Below are positions 55,622 through 64,000 of a stretch of 64,000 bases of DNA, piece by piece (position 1 is the first letter of the stretch; each line of letters starts with the position of its first letter). Origin of the DNA: CAUZIZ01 sp965219855 (GTDB lineage: Bacteria; Acidobacteriota; UBA6911; RPQK01; JAJDTT01); assembly GCA_965219855.1 (NCBI GenBank), contig CBDCOR010000010.1, positions 186,001 to 250,000 on the forward strand, read 5' to 3'. The translations under genes and the position numbers were made by a program. The notes under the pieces are model-generated. The model was given only the letters and a program-made list of their open reading frames with translations. It made no database searches and was not told where the DNA came from.

Positions 55622-55860
55622 GGTTCCAACAGCCTTCGAAATAGTGCCTGCTGCTCGACAAGCCCGGACGTCGATCGCCGATCTTGATCAAGGTATTCCG
55701 GATCGTTCGCCAGTGAAAGAACCGCGTCGATCCGGGCCATTATTTGACTGCTCGTCAGGGTCCGCAGTTCCTGGTATTCCAATCTGGGCAGATTCGCAGC
55801 CGCGTATTGCCATTGCCGCAACCAGCGTTCCTGCTGCCGACGCGAGGGTACCTCCATCCA
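55618..55860 (-). CDS. Small protein paired with the nucleotidyltransferase
   Basis: An 80-aa protein from ATG 55860; an upstream ATG at 55893 would add 11 residues. It is rich in Arg, Gln and Leu (RRQQERWLRQWQYAAANLPRLEYQELR) and looks wholly helical. The four-base overlap with the nucleotidyltransferase start suggests coupled expression. Its 3' half is duplicated at 57241-57379. I do not recognise a family. Confidence 0.6.
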   Translation of the reverse strand, partial: WMEVPSRRQQERWLRQWQYAAANLPRLEYQELRTLTSSQIMARIDAVLSLANDPEYLDQDRRSTSGLVEQQALFRRLLEP

Positions 55861-55935
55861 ACCAGTATGATCCAGGGGACACCTGCACGACAAGCGGGGG
55901 ATCTCAGCGGAGACAGCGGATAACAGAAAAATCTC

Positions 55936-57016
55936 CTAGAACATAGAATCTTCAATTCCTCCCCACCCCTGTGCTAGCGGATTGGCGGCGTTGTAGGCGA
56001 TGATTTCCTGCATGCGCTGCTGGGGGAAATCGGTGCCGTCACAGCCGATGATCGGCCAATCGGGTGCCCCGTACGCCGCCCACACCTCGATGCCTTGGGC
56101 ATGGGCGTCCGTGATCAGCACGGCAACGTCGCCGTCCTCATACATGAGGCGGCCTGCGCCGTTGGGGCTGGATTGGAAAAGGCTGAGGTAGAGGGCGTTC
56201 ACTCCGCTGGAAGAGCTACGGTTTATGAGCTCTTGTCTCAGAATTGAGTCCGTCACCTCATTGGGAACACCGGTATCCGGAAACACCCAAAGGGCGTGGA
56301 CGAGTGCTTTCAGCTTGCCCGCGCTTCGAGCGTTGAAGATGTCTTGGATCTCCGGCTGGGTCAGGGCACGATCGTAGATTTCGACCTCGTCGATGAGCCC
56401 CTTGAAGAATCTATCGTTGTCGCGCTTGTCAGCCCCTACAAACACCTCGAGGGGTATCAGTGCCCTGGAAGGGACACCGCTCTGGGAGCCGTCCAGGACC
56501 CCATCAATGTAGATCCTGCCGGTACCATCAGCCTCTCTGGTAGCGGCGATATGATGGAAATCACCATCGTTCACCGGTCCTTGTAATGCTCTGCCTTGTC
56601 CGCCCTGTCTTCCCACTCGCGCGCGGATCCCGAAAACTCCCCAGTATGATCTGGAAGCTCTCGAGGAGGAAAATGTCGTTGGGCCCGAGATGCGTAGGTT
56701 CGGAGGTGGGATTGTAGGTCGGGTCGAAGTCCGGGCTGAACACACTGAGGCCCTTGCTGTGAGCGTAGTCGACGGCCTCGTTCTGCCGTTGACGGGGAGT
56801 CCCGAAGCCATATTCGGCCTCGTCGTAGAAGACACCGGCGATTCCCATCTCTTTCCAGAGGTCGCCGAACGCCTTGATTTCCGCCATGCTGAGCGGTGTA
56901 GGCACGGTCCCGGGAGGGGATCCGCAAGCAGGAGACGTTGGGCATTGGCGCGCCGTATTCCATCCCCCAATGGAGATGTAGCCGTAGACTGCTGTATTGT
57001 AGGGCGGAGTCTGAGC
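55936..57016 (-). pseudogene. Mosaic remnant: TIM-barrel glycosidase-like plus LamG lectin
   Basis: Reading from 57016 down, one frame encodes YGYISIGGWNTARQ, then MAEIKAFGDLWKEMGIAGVFYDEAEYGFGTPRQRQNEAVDYAHSKGLSVFSP in order, a TIM-barrel of the polygalactosaminidase/DUF4015-like kind. A shift near 56600 leads into another frame with a LamG/concanavalin-like domain: NDGDFHHIAATREADGTGRIYIDG, FFKGLIDEVEIYDRALTQPEI. A last segment (VNALYLSLFQSSPNGAGRLM, IEVWAAYGAPDW) looks like another part of a barrel. Neither a start nor a signal peptide is visible: the 5' end merges with a duplicated nucleotidyltransferase fragment. It is read as a rearranged, dead gene. Confidence 0.55.
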
Positions 57017-57379
57017 CCGAACTGCCGTGTCTCGGGAATTCGCCCCTGAAACCGGGCTAGAACGGGATCGATGTAGGTTTCCTCGTCGCCGAATCTGGTC
57101 ATCAGAGTGAGAGCGGCATCGGCGGTAAAGCGAGGTTTTCCCCACAGTTGAACTGCCAATCCTCCGATGAAGCAGTAATCCGACTTCTGGGAGTCCAGGA
57201 ACTGCTCGGGCTCCCACGCTGCTTCGAAGATCGGATTCATGGTTCCAACAGCCTTCGAAACAGCGCCTGCTGCTCGACAAGCCCGGACGTCGATCGCCGA
57301 TCTTGATCAAGGTATTCCGGATCGTTCGCCAGTGAAAGAACCGCGTCGATCCGGGCCATTATTTGACTGCTCGTCAGGG
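57017..57379 (-). pseudogene. Duplicated fragment of the nucleotidyltransferase unit
   Basis: This is a near copy of 55398-55758: the 3' half of the small gene (57379-57241) and the first 73 codons of the nucleotidyltransferase (57240-57017). The toxin part stops matching after RIPETRQF. The second active-site Asp is changed: ADADLTL in the intact copy, ADAALTL here. The small-gene part is almost identical in both copies, while the toxin part has drifted more. Confidence 0.75.
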
Positions 57380-57395
57380 CAGAGTGTAGAAAATG

Positions 57396-58637
57396 CTATC
57401 CGCACCGGGACTGCCAAAGCGAACGGATCGGCAGGGCGTGAAGGTTGGGTGCGTAGGGCACCACAGTCTCTCCGGTGTAGAGCACGACTCCCCGCAAGAA
57501 CCGCTTTCCCAACTCCTCAGTCAACAGCCGGAGGCCGGCGAAAGCACGTTGACCTAGGGTTGCGGACGCCTTGATCTCAATCCCAACTACCCTTCCCCGG
57601 CGGTCTTCGAGAACAATGTCCACCTCCTTTCCTGTCGACGTCCGGATGTGATGGAGGGAAACGGGGGTGTGGGCCCAGGTGGCCTGTTTGAGCAGTTCTG
57701 CTACTGCGAAGCTCTCCAGCAGAGGTCCGGCTAACAGTCGGTCCTGGCGCAGTCCTTCTTCACTCAGGCCCAGGAGATAGGCGGCCAGACCGGAGTCGCA
57801 TAAGTAGACCTTGGGCGAGCGCGTGAGTCGCTTCCCTAGATTGCCAGACCAGGCTGGAAGCAGCGACAGGAGAAAGGTCGTCTGCAGCAAGGCCAGGTAA
57901 CGGTCCAGCGTGGCATACGGAAGGCCAGTTGCGCGGGAGATCTCGGATTTGTTGAGTAGAGCGCCGGTCCGTGTCGCCAGCAAAGACAGCAAGCGAGGAA
58001 GCTCTGTAAGGCCCTGGATATTGGCCAAGTCGCGGATGTCTCGTTGCAGAATCGCCGTGATATAGGAACCAAACCAGGCGCCTCGTCGATTCTCGTCAGA
58101 GCGCTGGAGAGCCTCCGGAAACCCGCCTTTGAAGGTAAGCTGCAGCGGATCCACCTGAAGACCTTCTTCTCCAATTTCCGGCCCTTCTCCTGAGAACAGA
58201 CGATCGATGAAGCACTCCTCATGGCCCTCTATTTCTCCCTGGGAAAAGGGCCACAGTGTCAGGATCTCCATGCGGCCAGCCAGAGATTCGGAGATTCTGG
58301 GAAGCAGCAGCACATTGGCGGATCCGGTCAGCAGAAAGCGTCCCGGACGACGGTCCCGGTCCACCTCCATCTTGATAGCCGAAAAAAGTCCAGGGTCCTT
58401 CTGAACTTCGTCGATGGCCACAAGGCCGTCAAGGCCTTTGAGAAAGCCCGCCGGATCTGCCACCACGGCGCCCAGTGTCGCCAGGTCATCGAGGCTGAAA
58501 TAGCGAGCGTTCTCGCTTCCCTCAACCACCGACTGAATCAAGGTGGTTTTACCCGTCTGCCGGGCACCATTGAGCAGAACCACCGGCGTGTCTTCCAGCG
58601 CAGCTGTCAGCCGAGTCTGGATATTCCTCTGATACAT
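57396..58637 (-). CDS. AAA ATPase with DUF4143 domain
   Basis: A 413-aa protein. The AAA_14 ATPase part has VVLLNGARQTGKTTLIQ (Walker A at about 19-35), LVAIDEVQKDPGLF (Walker B) and RFLLTGSANVLLL (sensor 1). The DUF4143 part follows: SYITAILQRDIRDLANI, GLPYATLDRYLALLQTTFLL, KVYLCDSGLAAYLLG, LLESFAVAELLKQ and the nuclease-like IRTSTGKEVDIVLED with GIEIKAS. Such proteins are common, often horizontally moved single genes; their role is unknown. The gene looks intact. Confidence 0.9.
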   Translation of the reverse strand: MYQRNIQTRLTAALEDTPVVLLNGARQTGKTTLIQSVVEGSENARYFSLDDLATLGAVVADPAGFLKGLDGLVAIDEVQKDPGLFSAIKMEVDRDRRPGRFLLTGSANVLLLPRISESLAGRMEILTLWPFSQGEIEGHEECFIDRLFSGEGPEIGEEGLQVDPLQLTFKGGFPEALQRSDENRRGAWFGSYITAILQRDIRDLANIQGLTELPRLLSLLATRTGALLNKSEISRATGLPYATLDRYLALLQTTFLLSLLPAWSGNLGKRLTRSPKVYLCDSGLAAYLLGLSEEGLRQDRLLAGPLLESFAVAELLKQATWAHTPVSLHHIRTSTGKEVDIVLEDRRGRVVGIEIKASATLGQRAFAGLRLLTEELGKRFLRGVVLYTGETVVPYAPNLHALPIRSLWQSRCG

Positions 58638-58669
58638 ATGGATAATCTATCTGCACAATGGTGAATTTG

Positions 58670-58830
58670 CAAGCTTCTAATGTGCTGTTGTCCGGCTCTC
58701 TCCTCGGGGACGACGGGCAGCGCTTTCTGATGATCCGACCCGAAGATGCAGATCAAAGGGAGGCGAGACTTCAAGAGTTTCACGGTAGAAAGGTGAGCAT
58801 CGTCCTCAACTGGTTCGAAGAGCTCAAACG
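58670..58830 (+). pseudogene. Tail of a PD40-type Ser/Thr kinase
   Basis: The codons read DDGQRFLMIRPEDADQREARLQEFHGRKVSIVLNWFEELKR in order. This is the last 45 residues of the same kinase family as at 45632 and 48719. The rest of the gene is absent; upstream lies the DUF4143 gene on the other strand. The frame continues without a stop into a peptidase fragment. Confidence 0.75.
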
Positions 58831-59445
58831 CAAGCTAAGTCAACTCGTCGGAGCATCCGCACCCCGCCGCATCGACCTTGATTGTGAGGTGAATGCCTCC
58901 GCCAGCTTCCGCCGCGGATTCGTCAGCATGCTCGGCAACGACCTGGTTCTGACGATTGGGCTTCCCCTGGTGGCGGGCCTTGATCTGAGACAGCTTAGCG
59001 GCGTCCTGGCCCACGAGTTCGGTCACTTTGCCCAGGGAGGCGGTATGCGCCTCTCCTACATCATTCGGCGCGTCAATCACTGGTTTGCCAGAGTCGTTTT
59101 CGAGCGCGATGAGTGGGACGCTTCGCTGAAGGGGCTCTCTGACGACACCCATCACTGGATGGTCCAGGTTGTTGGCTGCCTGTCTCAGGGCTGTGTTTGG
59201 CTCACGCGCCGGCTGCTCTGGGTCCTGATGATGCTGGGCAATGCCATCAGCTGCTTCCTGCTGCGGCAGATGGAGTTCGATGCGGACCGCTACGAGGCTC
59301 GGGTGGCCGGGAGCGCCGCTTTCGAGTCCACGGCCCTGAAACTCCAAGGTCTGGGATTGGCGGCTCGGTGTGCCCAGCATGACCTGGGAGAGTTCTCCTC
59401 TGCGGCACGCCTTCCCGACGACTTCCCGAAGCTGGTTCAAGAGAA
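58831..59445 (+). pseudogene. M48-type metallopeptidase fragment
   Basis: In frame with the kinase tail, sequence typical of membrane M48 peptidases appears: DLRQLSGVLAHEFGHFAQGGGMRL (zinc motif HEFGH), a transmembrane helix (LLWVLMMLGNAISCFLL) and RQMEFDADRYEARVAG with the third zinc ligand. The N-terminal helices and the C-terminal domain are missing; the frame loses similarity after about FPKLVQEN. A fusion created by deletion, not a real two-domain protein. Confidence 0.65.
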
Positions 59446-59736
59446 CTACAGGGCCTTCTCGCCGTCCTCGAGCAGATCCCCTATCCCTTCGAGCACGCGA
59501 AAGGCTTGGTTTCGTGTGGCCGCGTCCTGGGGATACGGTTGCCGGATGAGGACGATGTGGTTTCCATTACAAGGACTGCTAGGCAAATCTGCTCGGAAAT
59601 CCATCATCTCTATTCCCGGATCATGGCTCACCTGGCTTTCATTGCTGAGCAGGCGGAAGCGGCGGTGGGCCTGGAACCGCTGCCCCATCCGGTTAACCTT
59701 GATGGGCAGGAGCAAACGGTTCGCTACTCTGGCTGA
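59446..59736 (+). pseudogene. Unrecognised fragment after the M48 remnant
   Basis: A shifted frame reads LLAVLEQIPYPFEHAKGLVS, VVSITRTARQICSEIHHLYSRIMAHLAFIAEQAEAAVGLEPL. It could be the frameshifted end of the peptidase gene or part of another gene. No motif is recognised. Confidence 0.3.
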
Positions 59737-59829
59737 ATCCGAGGTGTTGCGACGCCGTACCGGGAACCCCTTGTCCCTGTCCCAGAACAAGAGACCTGCA
59801 ACCTGCAACCTGCGACCCCGTTGCTCTCG

Positions 59830-60834
59830 CTACCTCCCCAGAACCTTCTTCGACATGTGCATGGCCACGAACATGTGGGGGACGTCGACCACCGCGCCGA
59901 TTTTCAGGTCGCCTGCCAGGGAGCAGAGGACATAGGCTTCTTCGCGGTCCATTCCCTGGGCATTCTCAAGGTAGTCGATCATGTAACGGGTAGCCTTGCG
60001 GGCAGCTTCGTCTATCGTAGTGGCGAAGGCGGTGACGGCGTAGTAGTCGTCCGTTTCGTATTGCGGTTCCTCGATCGGATGGCCGTTCTTGATGACCTCG
60101 ACCTCGTAGACGATTCGCATGGGGGCTTCTACGGCCGTTCCACAGACCTCTCCCATGCCTTGAACCGCGTGCGTGTCGCCAATAGAAAACAGAGCGCCCT
60201 CGACGAAGACCGGAAAGTAGACCGTCGTTCCGGCAACGATGTTGGGGTCATCCATGTTGCCGCCATTGGTTCGGGGAGGAATAGTGCTCAGCATTTCCTC
60301 GGTTGCCGGGGCTACGCCCATGACCCCTGGAAAGGGCCGCACGGGGATGCGGATCTTGTCGTTGAAGTGGACGTGGGTCGTGTTTGCACCGAGCTTGAAC
60401 GTCCGCAGCCACGCGTCCTGGAACTCCTCGGCCAGAAATCCAAAACCGGGGACGATCGCCGACCAGGCCCAGTCTCCCAGCTCGATTTCGTGAAGTGTCA
60501 CGGCCAGGACGTCACCAACCCCGGCACCCTCTACGTAGACGGGGCCGGTCAGCGCATGAATCAGATCGGCGTTCACTTTATCCCAGTCTGCGGCAGTTGA
60601 GCCGAGGTCCAGTTGGTGACCCGTCGCTTCCTGTGTGTGTGCTTGGATTACCGCTCCCGAAGGCACCCGAAGCACAGGTTTGATGGTGCTCGAGAATTTG
60701 TTATGGGTCTGGTCCGCAGTAACGAAGTATTCGGCTTTGGGTATGGTTTTCGCTTCGACCGGTTCAGGAGGGGGCTCGTCGGAACCGGTGCAGCTCACTG
60801 AATAGAGTAGGGCGAAAGCAGCCAATTTCTTCAT
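59830..60834 (-). CDS. Acetamidase/formamidase-family lipoprotein
   Basis: A 334-aa protein from ATG 60834 with AGGAGG ten bases upstream. It starts with a lipoprotein signal (MKKLAAFALLYSVSC, acylated Cys 15), so it is exported, which is less usual for this hydrolase family. Family segments are present: NADLIHALTGPVYVEGAGVGDVLAVTL, TTHVHFNDKIRIPVRPFPGVMGVAP, PPRTNGGNMDD, and LFSIGDTHAVQGMGEVCGTAVE. These include the Asp/Glu and metal-site residues of the FmdA fold. It would hydrolyse small amides; the true substrate is unknown. The C-terminus is normal (VPHMFVAMHMSKKVLGR). Confidence 0.85.
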   Translation of the reverse strand: MKKLAAFALLYSVSCTGSDEPPPEPVEAKTIPKAEYFVTADQTHNKFSSTIKPVLRVPSGAVIQAHTQEATGHQLDLGSTAADWDKVNADLIHALTGPVYVEGAGVGDVLAVTLHEIELGDWAWSAIVPGFGFLAEEFQDAWLRTFKLGANTTHVHFNDKIRIPVRPFPGVMGVAPATEEMLSTIPPRTNGGNMDDPNIVAGTTVYFPVFVEGALFSIGDTHAVQGMGEVCGTAVEAPMRIVYEVEVIKNGHPIEEPQYETDDYYAVTAFATTIDEAARKATRYMIDYLENAQGMDREEAYVLCSLAGDLKIGAVVDVPHMFVAMHMSKKVLGR

Positions 60835-61008
60835 GAATCGAGGCCTCCTCGAACCTACTCTAGTCCCCCCTTGTCGCATTTGCCAGGTCTTCGGATACAT
60901 CGACTGTTGCCCCAAAGCCACGGCTGTGGAAGACAGACGAAGTGCTGGTGGTCTTGCCCTTGTGGGATGAAGTTGCTAAATTCCGGGCCCAAGTCCTGAG
61001 GAGCGAGA

Positions 61009-61923
61009 TTGCCTGACACGATCGAGGTACGGCCGCTTTCTATTCTTATCGGTGCCTAAATTAGTGGCGTCGATCTGACCCGCCCACTCCCTTCTGACGT
61101 GGTCCAGGAAGTTCGCGATGCCTTCCTGCAGTGGAAAGTCGTCTTCTTCCGTGAACAACATCTCGATCATCGTCAACACGTTGCATTTGCCCGACAATTC
61201 GGGGAGTTGACGGTCGGACATGCGGTCTTTGGACATCTTGAAGATTATCCAGAGATATACTCGGTTGCAAAACATCGCGGCACGGAGCGCTTCAGGGGCG
61301 AACCCCTGATCGCGCCCTGGACCGGTTGGCACACTGACATTACGGCCGCACACAACCCTCCGGCAGCCTCGATTCTGAGGGGTGTGGAAGTGCCCCCCTA
61401 TGGAGGCGATACCCAGTTTACCAACCTCGCGGCCGCCTATAAGGGACTGTCTCCGCCGCTGCGTGGTTTTGTGGACGGGCTGCGTGGCGTTCACCGCTTT
61501 AAGCCCCCTGGTGAGAAGACCACTGAAAAGTACGATCAGCAGCTGCGCGAGAGAATGCTCATCAGCGAGCATCCCCTGGTCACAGTACATCCCGAGACCG
61601 GGGAGCGTCTGCTCTATGTGAGCCCCGGATTCCTCACCTCGATTGTGGGATTGACACCCCGGGAGAGCCAGCGACTGCTCGAGTTGCTGTGGGAGCACGT
61701 GATTCGCCCAGAATACACGGTCCGGTTCAAGTGGGAACCGGGTAGCATTGCGTTCTGGGATAACCGAGCCACCGCCCATCTTCCGCCCACAGACATATTC
61801 CACTCCGACTTCGAGCGCCAGTTTTACCGGGTCACGCTGGTGGGCGAGGTCCCAGTAGGTGTCGATGGCACTCCCTCCAGATGCATAGAGGGGGATCCCA
61901 TCTTGGCGGTAGACGTAGGGTAG
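61009..61923 (+). pseudogene. TauD/TfdA-like dioxygenase with an early stop
   Basis: From TTG 61009 (GAGGAG just upstream) the codons read PDTIEVRPLSILIGA, then TAA at 61057-61059, then ISGVDLTRPLPSDVVQEVRDAF. TauD-like proteins have GAEI at this place, so a GAA-to-TAA change is the simplest reading. The rest is intact: WHTDITAAHNPPAAS with the iron-binding His and Asp, IAFWDNRATAHLPP with the distal His, and FYRVTLVGE with the 2-oxoglutarate Arg. Internal starts such as GTG 61099 could give a shorter 274-aa protein lacking the first beta strand. It would be an Fe(II)/2-oxoglutarate dioxygenase. Confidence 0.75.
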
Positions 61924-62065
61924 AAACTGTGCCGGTTCCCCTCGAGTTTTTGCTGTTCTGGGGATTGCCGGCATATCTGATCGGATAGTCCAACCGATCC
62001 AGGAGCGCATAGACGGGTCTCAGAGTGCGATTGAAATCCGCGGCCCTGTGAGCTAGCTTGGTCAG

Positions 62066-62941
62066 GTGTACAGGCGTGACGCTGTGGTGGTTTTGCTTTT
62101 CTGTGTCGTGGTGTCGAGTCCTGGCCGGGTTCCAGAGTTCTTCAGCTTCATCTACTCCTGCCCGAAGAGCGCTCCGAGCCAGTATCGAGACGCCGGAGGG
62201 CAGCCTCTCCCCTTCCGGCAGGAGGAGGAGCTATTGGATTTCCTGCGCATCGGGCGTGTGACGGTTCTGGGCAAGGTCGGAGAAGGCATAACCGGAGCGC
62301 GCAAAGTGCTGGTGCAGAAGGACGGTCTGCGTGTCCACGCTATCTTTCGTGACGTCAGAGTGGCGCAGCTGTCCGGATCTGGTCAGAACCCCATGAGGCT
62401 TCGTGACGACTGCATCTTCGAGTGCGCGGCCTATGAGTTGAATCGATTACTGGGTTTAGACCTTGTGCCGCCCGTTGTGGAGCGAAAAGTGCTAGGAACA
62501 CTGGGAACGCTGCAAGTCTGGATCGAAGGTGCCGAAACAGAAAAGAGGCGAAAGAAAAGAGGCTCTCCAGCTCGAGACAAGGTGAGCCTGGCACGACAGG
62601 GACAGATCATCCTGATCTTCGACAACCTGATTTTCAACGATGACCGAAACAGCGGAAACATTCTGCACGGCCCCGACGGAAAAGTATGGATGATTGACCA
62701 CACGCGTTCCTTTCGAACCGATGAGGAACTTCCCTATCCAGGCGGTGTGGAGTCTTGTGAAACGACACTCTGGAGGAGATTAAGAAGCCTCAAGCTGAGT
62801 GAGCTGCGGAAGACCCTGCGGCCCTATCTGCGGCCTGCTGAAGTCCAGGCCTTGATCGAGCGCAAGAGAAAGCTGGTCGAACTCCTTCAAGATATCATTG
62901 ATCAAAAGGGTGAAGAGGTCGCTCTTTTTACAATCAATTGA
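62066..62941 (+). CDS. Atypical kinase-like protein (PI-kinase/HipA-like fold)
   Basis: A 291-aa protein from GTG 62066 with a hydrophobic N-terminus (VVVLLFCVVVSSPG) that may act as a signal. After a region with a G-rich turn (GKVGEGITGARKVLV) and a possible ATP-binding Lys/Glu pair (ECAAYELNRLLGLDLVP), the catalytic segment reads IFDNLIFNDDRNSGNILHGPDGKVWMIDHTRSF. D-x(4)-N and IDHT are like the HRD-loop and DFG elements of PI3/4-kinase, HipA and FAM20-type kinases. It sits five bases before a phosphatase gene on the same strand, a plausible kinase-phosphatase pair. Family assignment is from motifs only. Confidence 0.65.
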   Translation: MYRRDAVVVLLFCVVVSSPGRVPEFFSFIYSCPKSAPSQYRDAGGQPLPFRQEEELLDFLRIGRVTVLGKVGEGITGARKVLVQKDGLRVHAIFRDVRVAQLSGSGQNPMRLRDDCIFECAAYELNRLLGLDLVPPVVERKVLGTLGTLQVWIEGAETEKRRKKRGSPARDKVSLARQGQIILIFDNLIFNDDRNSGNILHGPDGKVWMIDHTRSFRTDEELPYPGGVESCETTLWRRLRSLKLSELRKTLRPYLRPAEVQALIERKRKLVELLQDIIDQKGEEVALFTIN

Positions 62942-62946
62942 CCAAT

Positions 62947-64000
62947 ATGATGTCGCATCTCTGGGACCGCACCCTTGTTTTTCTCAACATTCTGCTGCTG
63001 ATAGCGGTAAGTCCTGCCGTTGGGCGTGGAGCCCAGGATGTCTGGACGGGTGTAGAACGCATTGTTGCGGTTGGTGATATCCACGGCGACTACGATCAGT
63101 TCTTGATCCTGCTCCGATCGGCCGAACTCATCGACAAAGAGGGACGTTGGTCGGGTGGTAAGACCCACCTGGTTCAAACCGGTGACGTTCCCGACCGGGG
63201 ACCCGATACACGCAAGGCCATGGACCTTCTGAAGAAGCTGGAAAAGCAAGCCCGGAAGGCCGGTGGCCGGGTGCATGCTCTGATTGGGAACCATGAGGCG
63301 ATGAACGTCTACGGGGATCTCCGGTATGTGACCTCCAAGGAATTTGCAGCTTTTCGGGGTAAGAACTCAAAGCGGCTGAGGGAGGCCTATTTCCAGGCAA
63401 CAGTGAAGGCAGTCAAGCAGGGGAGTGCGACGGGTGAGCTTCCGGTTGCAGAAGCCTCCTTTCGCACGGAGTGGGAGTCGAAACACCCACTGGGGTACTT
63501 TGAGCGCGTTGCCAATTATGCTCCTGATGGAAAGTATGGGAAGTGGATCCGAAGCCACAATGCCGTAGTCAAGATCAACGGCATCCTCTTTCTTCACGGA
63601 GGTATTAGCCCGAAATATGCCACGGTCCCGCTTCGCACAATCAACGAGACCGTCCGAAACGAACTGAAGCTGGACTTCAACAACTTGATGTTCCAGGGGG
63701 CGATGATTCTCGATCCCGAAGGTCCTCTCTGGTACCGGGGTCTGGTGCCGGAGAATGAGGAGGCGATGAGTGCTCAGCTCACGAGCACGCTCAGAAGCCT
63801 CGAAGCAGAGAGAATGGTGGTCGGGCATACCTCCCGGATCGGTGCCATCATGCCCTACTTCGACGGACGAGTGCTGGCCATCGATGTGGGGATCTCAAAG
63901 TATTATGGTGGCCGTCTTGCTTGCTTGGTGATCGAGGATGGAAAGACCTATGCTCTACATCGTGGAACCAAGCTGGAATTGCCTTCGCGCCGCGGTGAGG
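62947..64000 (+). CDS. Calcineurin-like metallophosphoesterase (cut by window end)
   Basis: The frame starts at ATG 62947, five bases after the kinase-like gene stop, and runs off the window after 351 codons. A signal peptide is visible (LVFLNILLLIAVSPAVGRGAQ). The metal-binding motifs follow: VAVGDIHGDYDQF, LVQTGDVPDRGPDT, ALIGNHEAMNVYGD, LFLHGGISPKYA and MVVGHTSRIGA. This is the PPP-type order GDxHG, GDxxDRG, GNHE, HGG, GH, as in Shewanella-type and plant-like periplasmic phosphatases. It is probably a secreted or periplasmic phosphoprotein phosphatase working against the kinase-like neighbour. Confidence 0.88.
   Translation, partial: MMSHLWDRTLVFLNILLLIAVSPAVGRGAQDVWTGVERIVAVGDIHGDYDQFLILLRSAELIDKEGRWSGGKTHLVQTGDVPDRGPDTRKAMDLLKKLEKQARKAGGRVHALIGNHEAMNVYGDLRYVTSKEFAAFRGKNSKRLREAYFQATVKAVKQGSATGELPVAEASFRTEWESKHPLGYFERVANYAPDGKYGKWIRSHNAVVKINGILFLHGGISPKYATVPLRTINETVRNELKLDFNNLMFQGAMILDPEGPLWYRGLVPENEEAMSAQLTSTLRSLEAERMVVGHTSRIGAIMPYFDGRVLAIDVGISKYYGGRLACLVIEDGKTYALHRGTKLELPSRRGE

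Noticed and set aside
58670..59736. A single kinase-peptidase fusion protein
   Set aside because: The kinase part is only the extreme tail and the peptidase lacks both ends, so this is a deletion join and not a working protein.
1..64000. tRNA or rRNA genes
   Set aside because: I looked for T-arm patterns and conserved rRNA stretches and saw none that would hold up.

Overview
The window looks like part of an Acidobacteriota genome. The main support is a set of Ser/Thr kinases carrying C-terminal TolB/PD40-type propellers that end in the phrase LNWFEELK, a TIGR02999-type ECF sigma factor next to one of them, and multihaem and sorbosone-dehydrogenase-like propeller genes. The phylum is an inference from gene content; no rRNA or tRNA gene was seen.

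Region 1 (1-24 kb) holds a respiratory complex I (NADH:quinone oxidoreductase), all on the minus strand, in two blocks. In transcription order these are nuoJ-nuoK-MrpD-like-small membrane protein-MrpD-like-nuoM-nuoN (22079 to 14742), then about 4 kb later nuoA-B-C-D-EF-G-H-I (10759 to 2432). The order is permuted relative to the usual nuoA-N. NuoE and NuoF are fused, no canonical NuoL is present, and a small inverted-repeat element sits between nuoEF and nuoG. The 4-kb gap holds a CBS protein, a DUF4160 remnant with DUF2442, a ribbon-helix-helix antitoxin with a broken PIN toxin start, and a group II intron of the IIC type. The region lies between two directly oriented, near-identical IS1380-family copies (1-1181, cut by the window edge, and 24053-25923).

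Region 2 (24-37 kb) starts with a second group II intron split by the IS1380 copy. It continues with a palindrome-packed element (26878-27266) and joined gene fragments: a flippase-like membrane protein, a methyltransferase, an esterase and a glycosidase-like propeller with an in-frame stop. An intact-looking pair follows: a pentahaem lipoprotein cytochrome and a secreted propeller protein.

Region 3 (37-59 kb) has an ECF sigma factor, an FHA-GAF-AAA+ regulator, an FHA protein and five PD40-kinase copies, all broken by truncation, single-base frameshift or insertion. An IS91-type element with a tyrosine recombinase, a second IS1380-type element and a 538-aa ORF element of unrecognised family are inserted here. 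Both conserved ends of the 538-aa element recur on the palindrome-packed element at 26878-27266. This suggests an autonomous and non-autonomous pair of a mobile element I cannot name, and it is the most interesting signal in the window. A duplicated nucleotidyltransferase module, a mosaic lectin/TIM-barrel pseudogene and a DUF4143 ATPase follow.

Region 4 (59-64 kb) holds an acetamidase-type lipoprotein, a TauD-like dioxygenase with an early stop, a kinase-like protein and a metallophosphoesterase that runs off the window.

Dispersed palindromic repeats of at least five kinds run through everything. Together with the many broken genes they suggest a genome in active rearrangement and decay, although some single-base breaks could be assembly errors.
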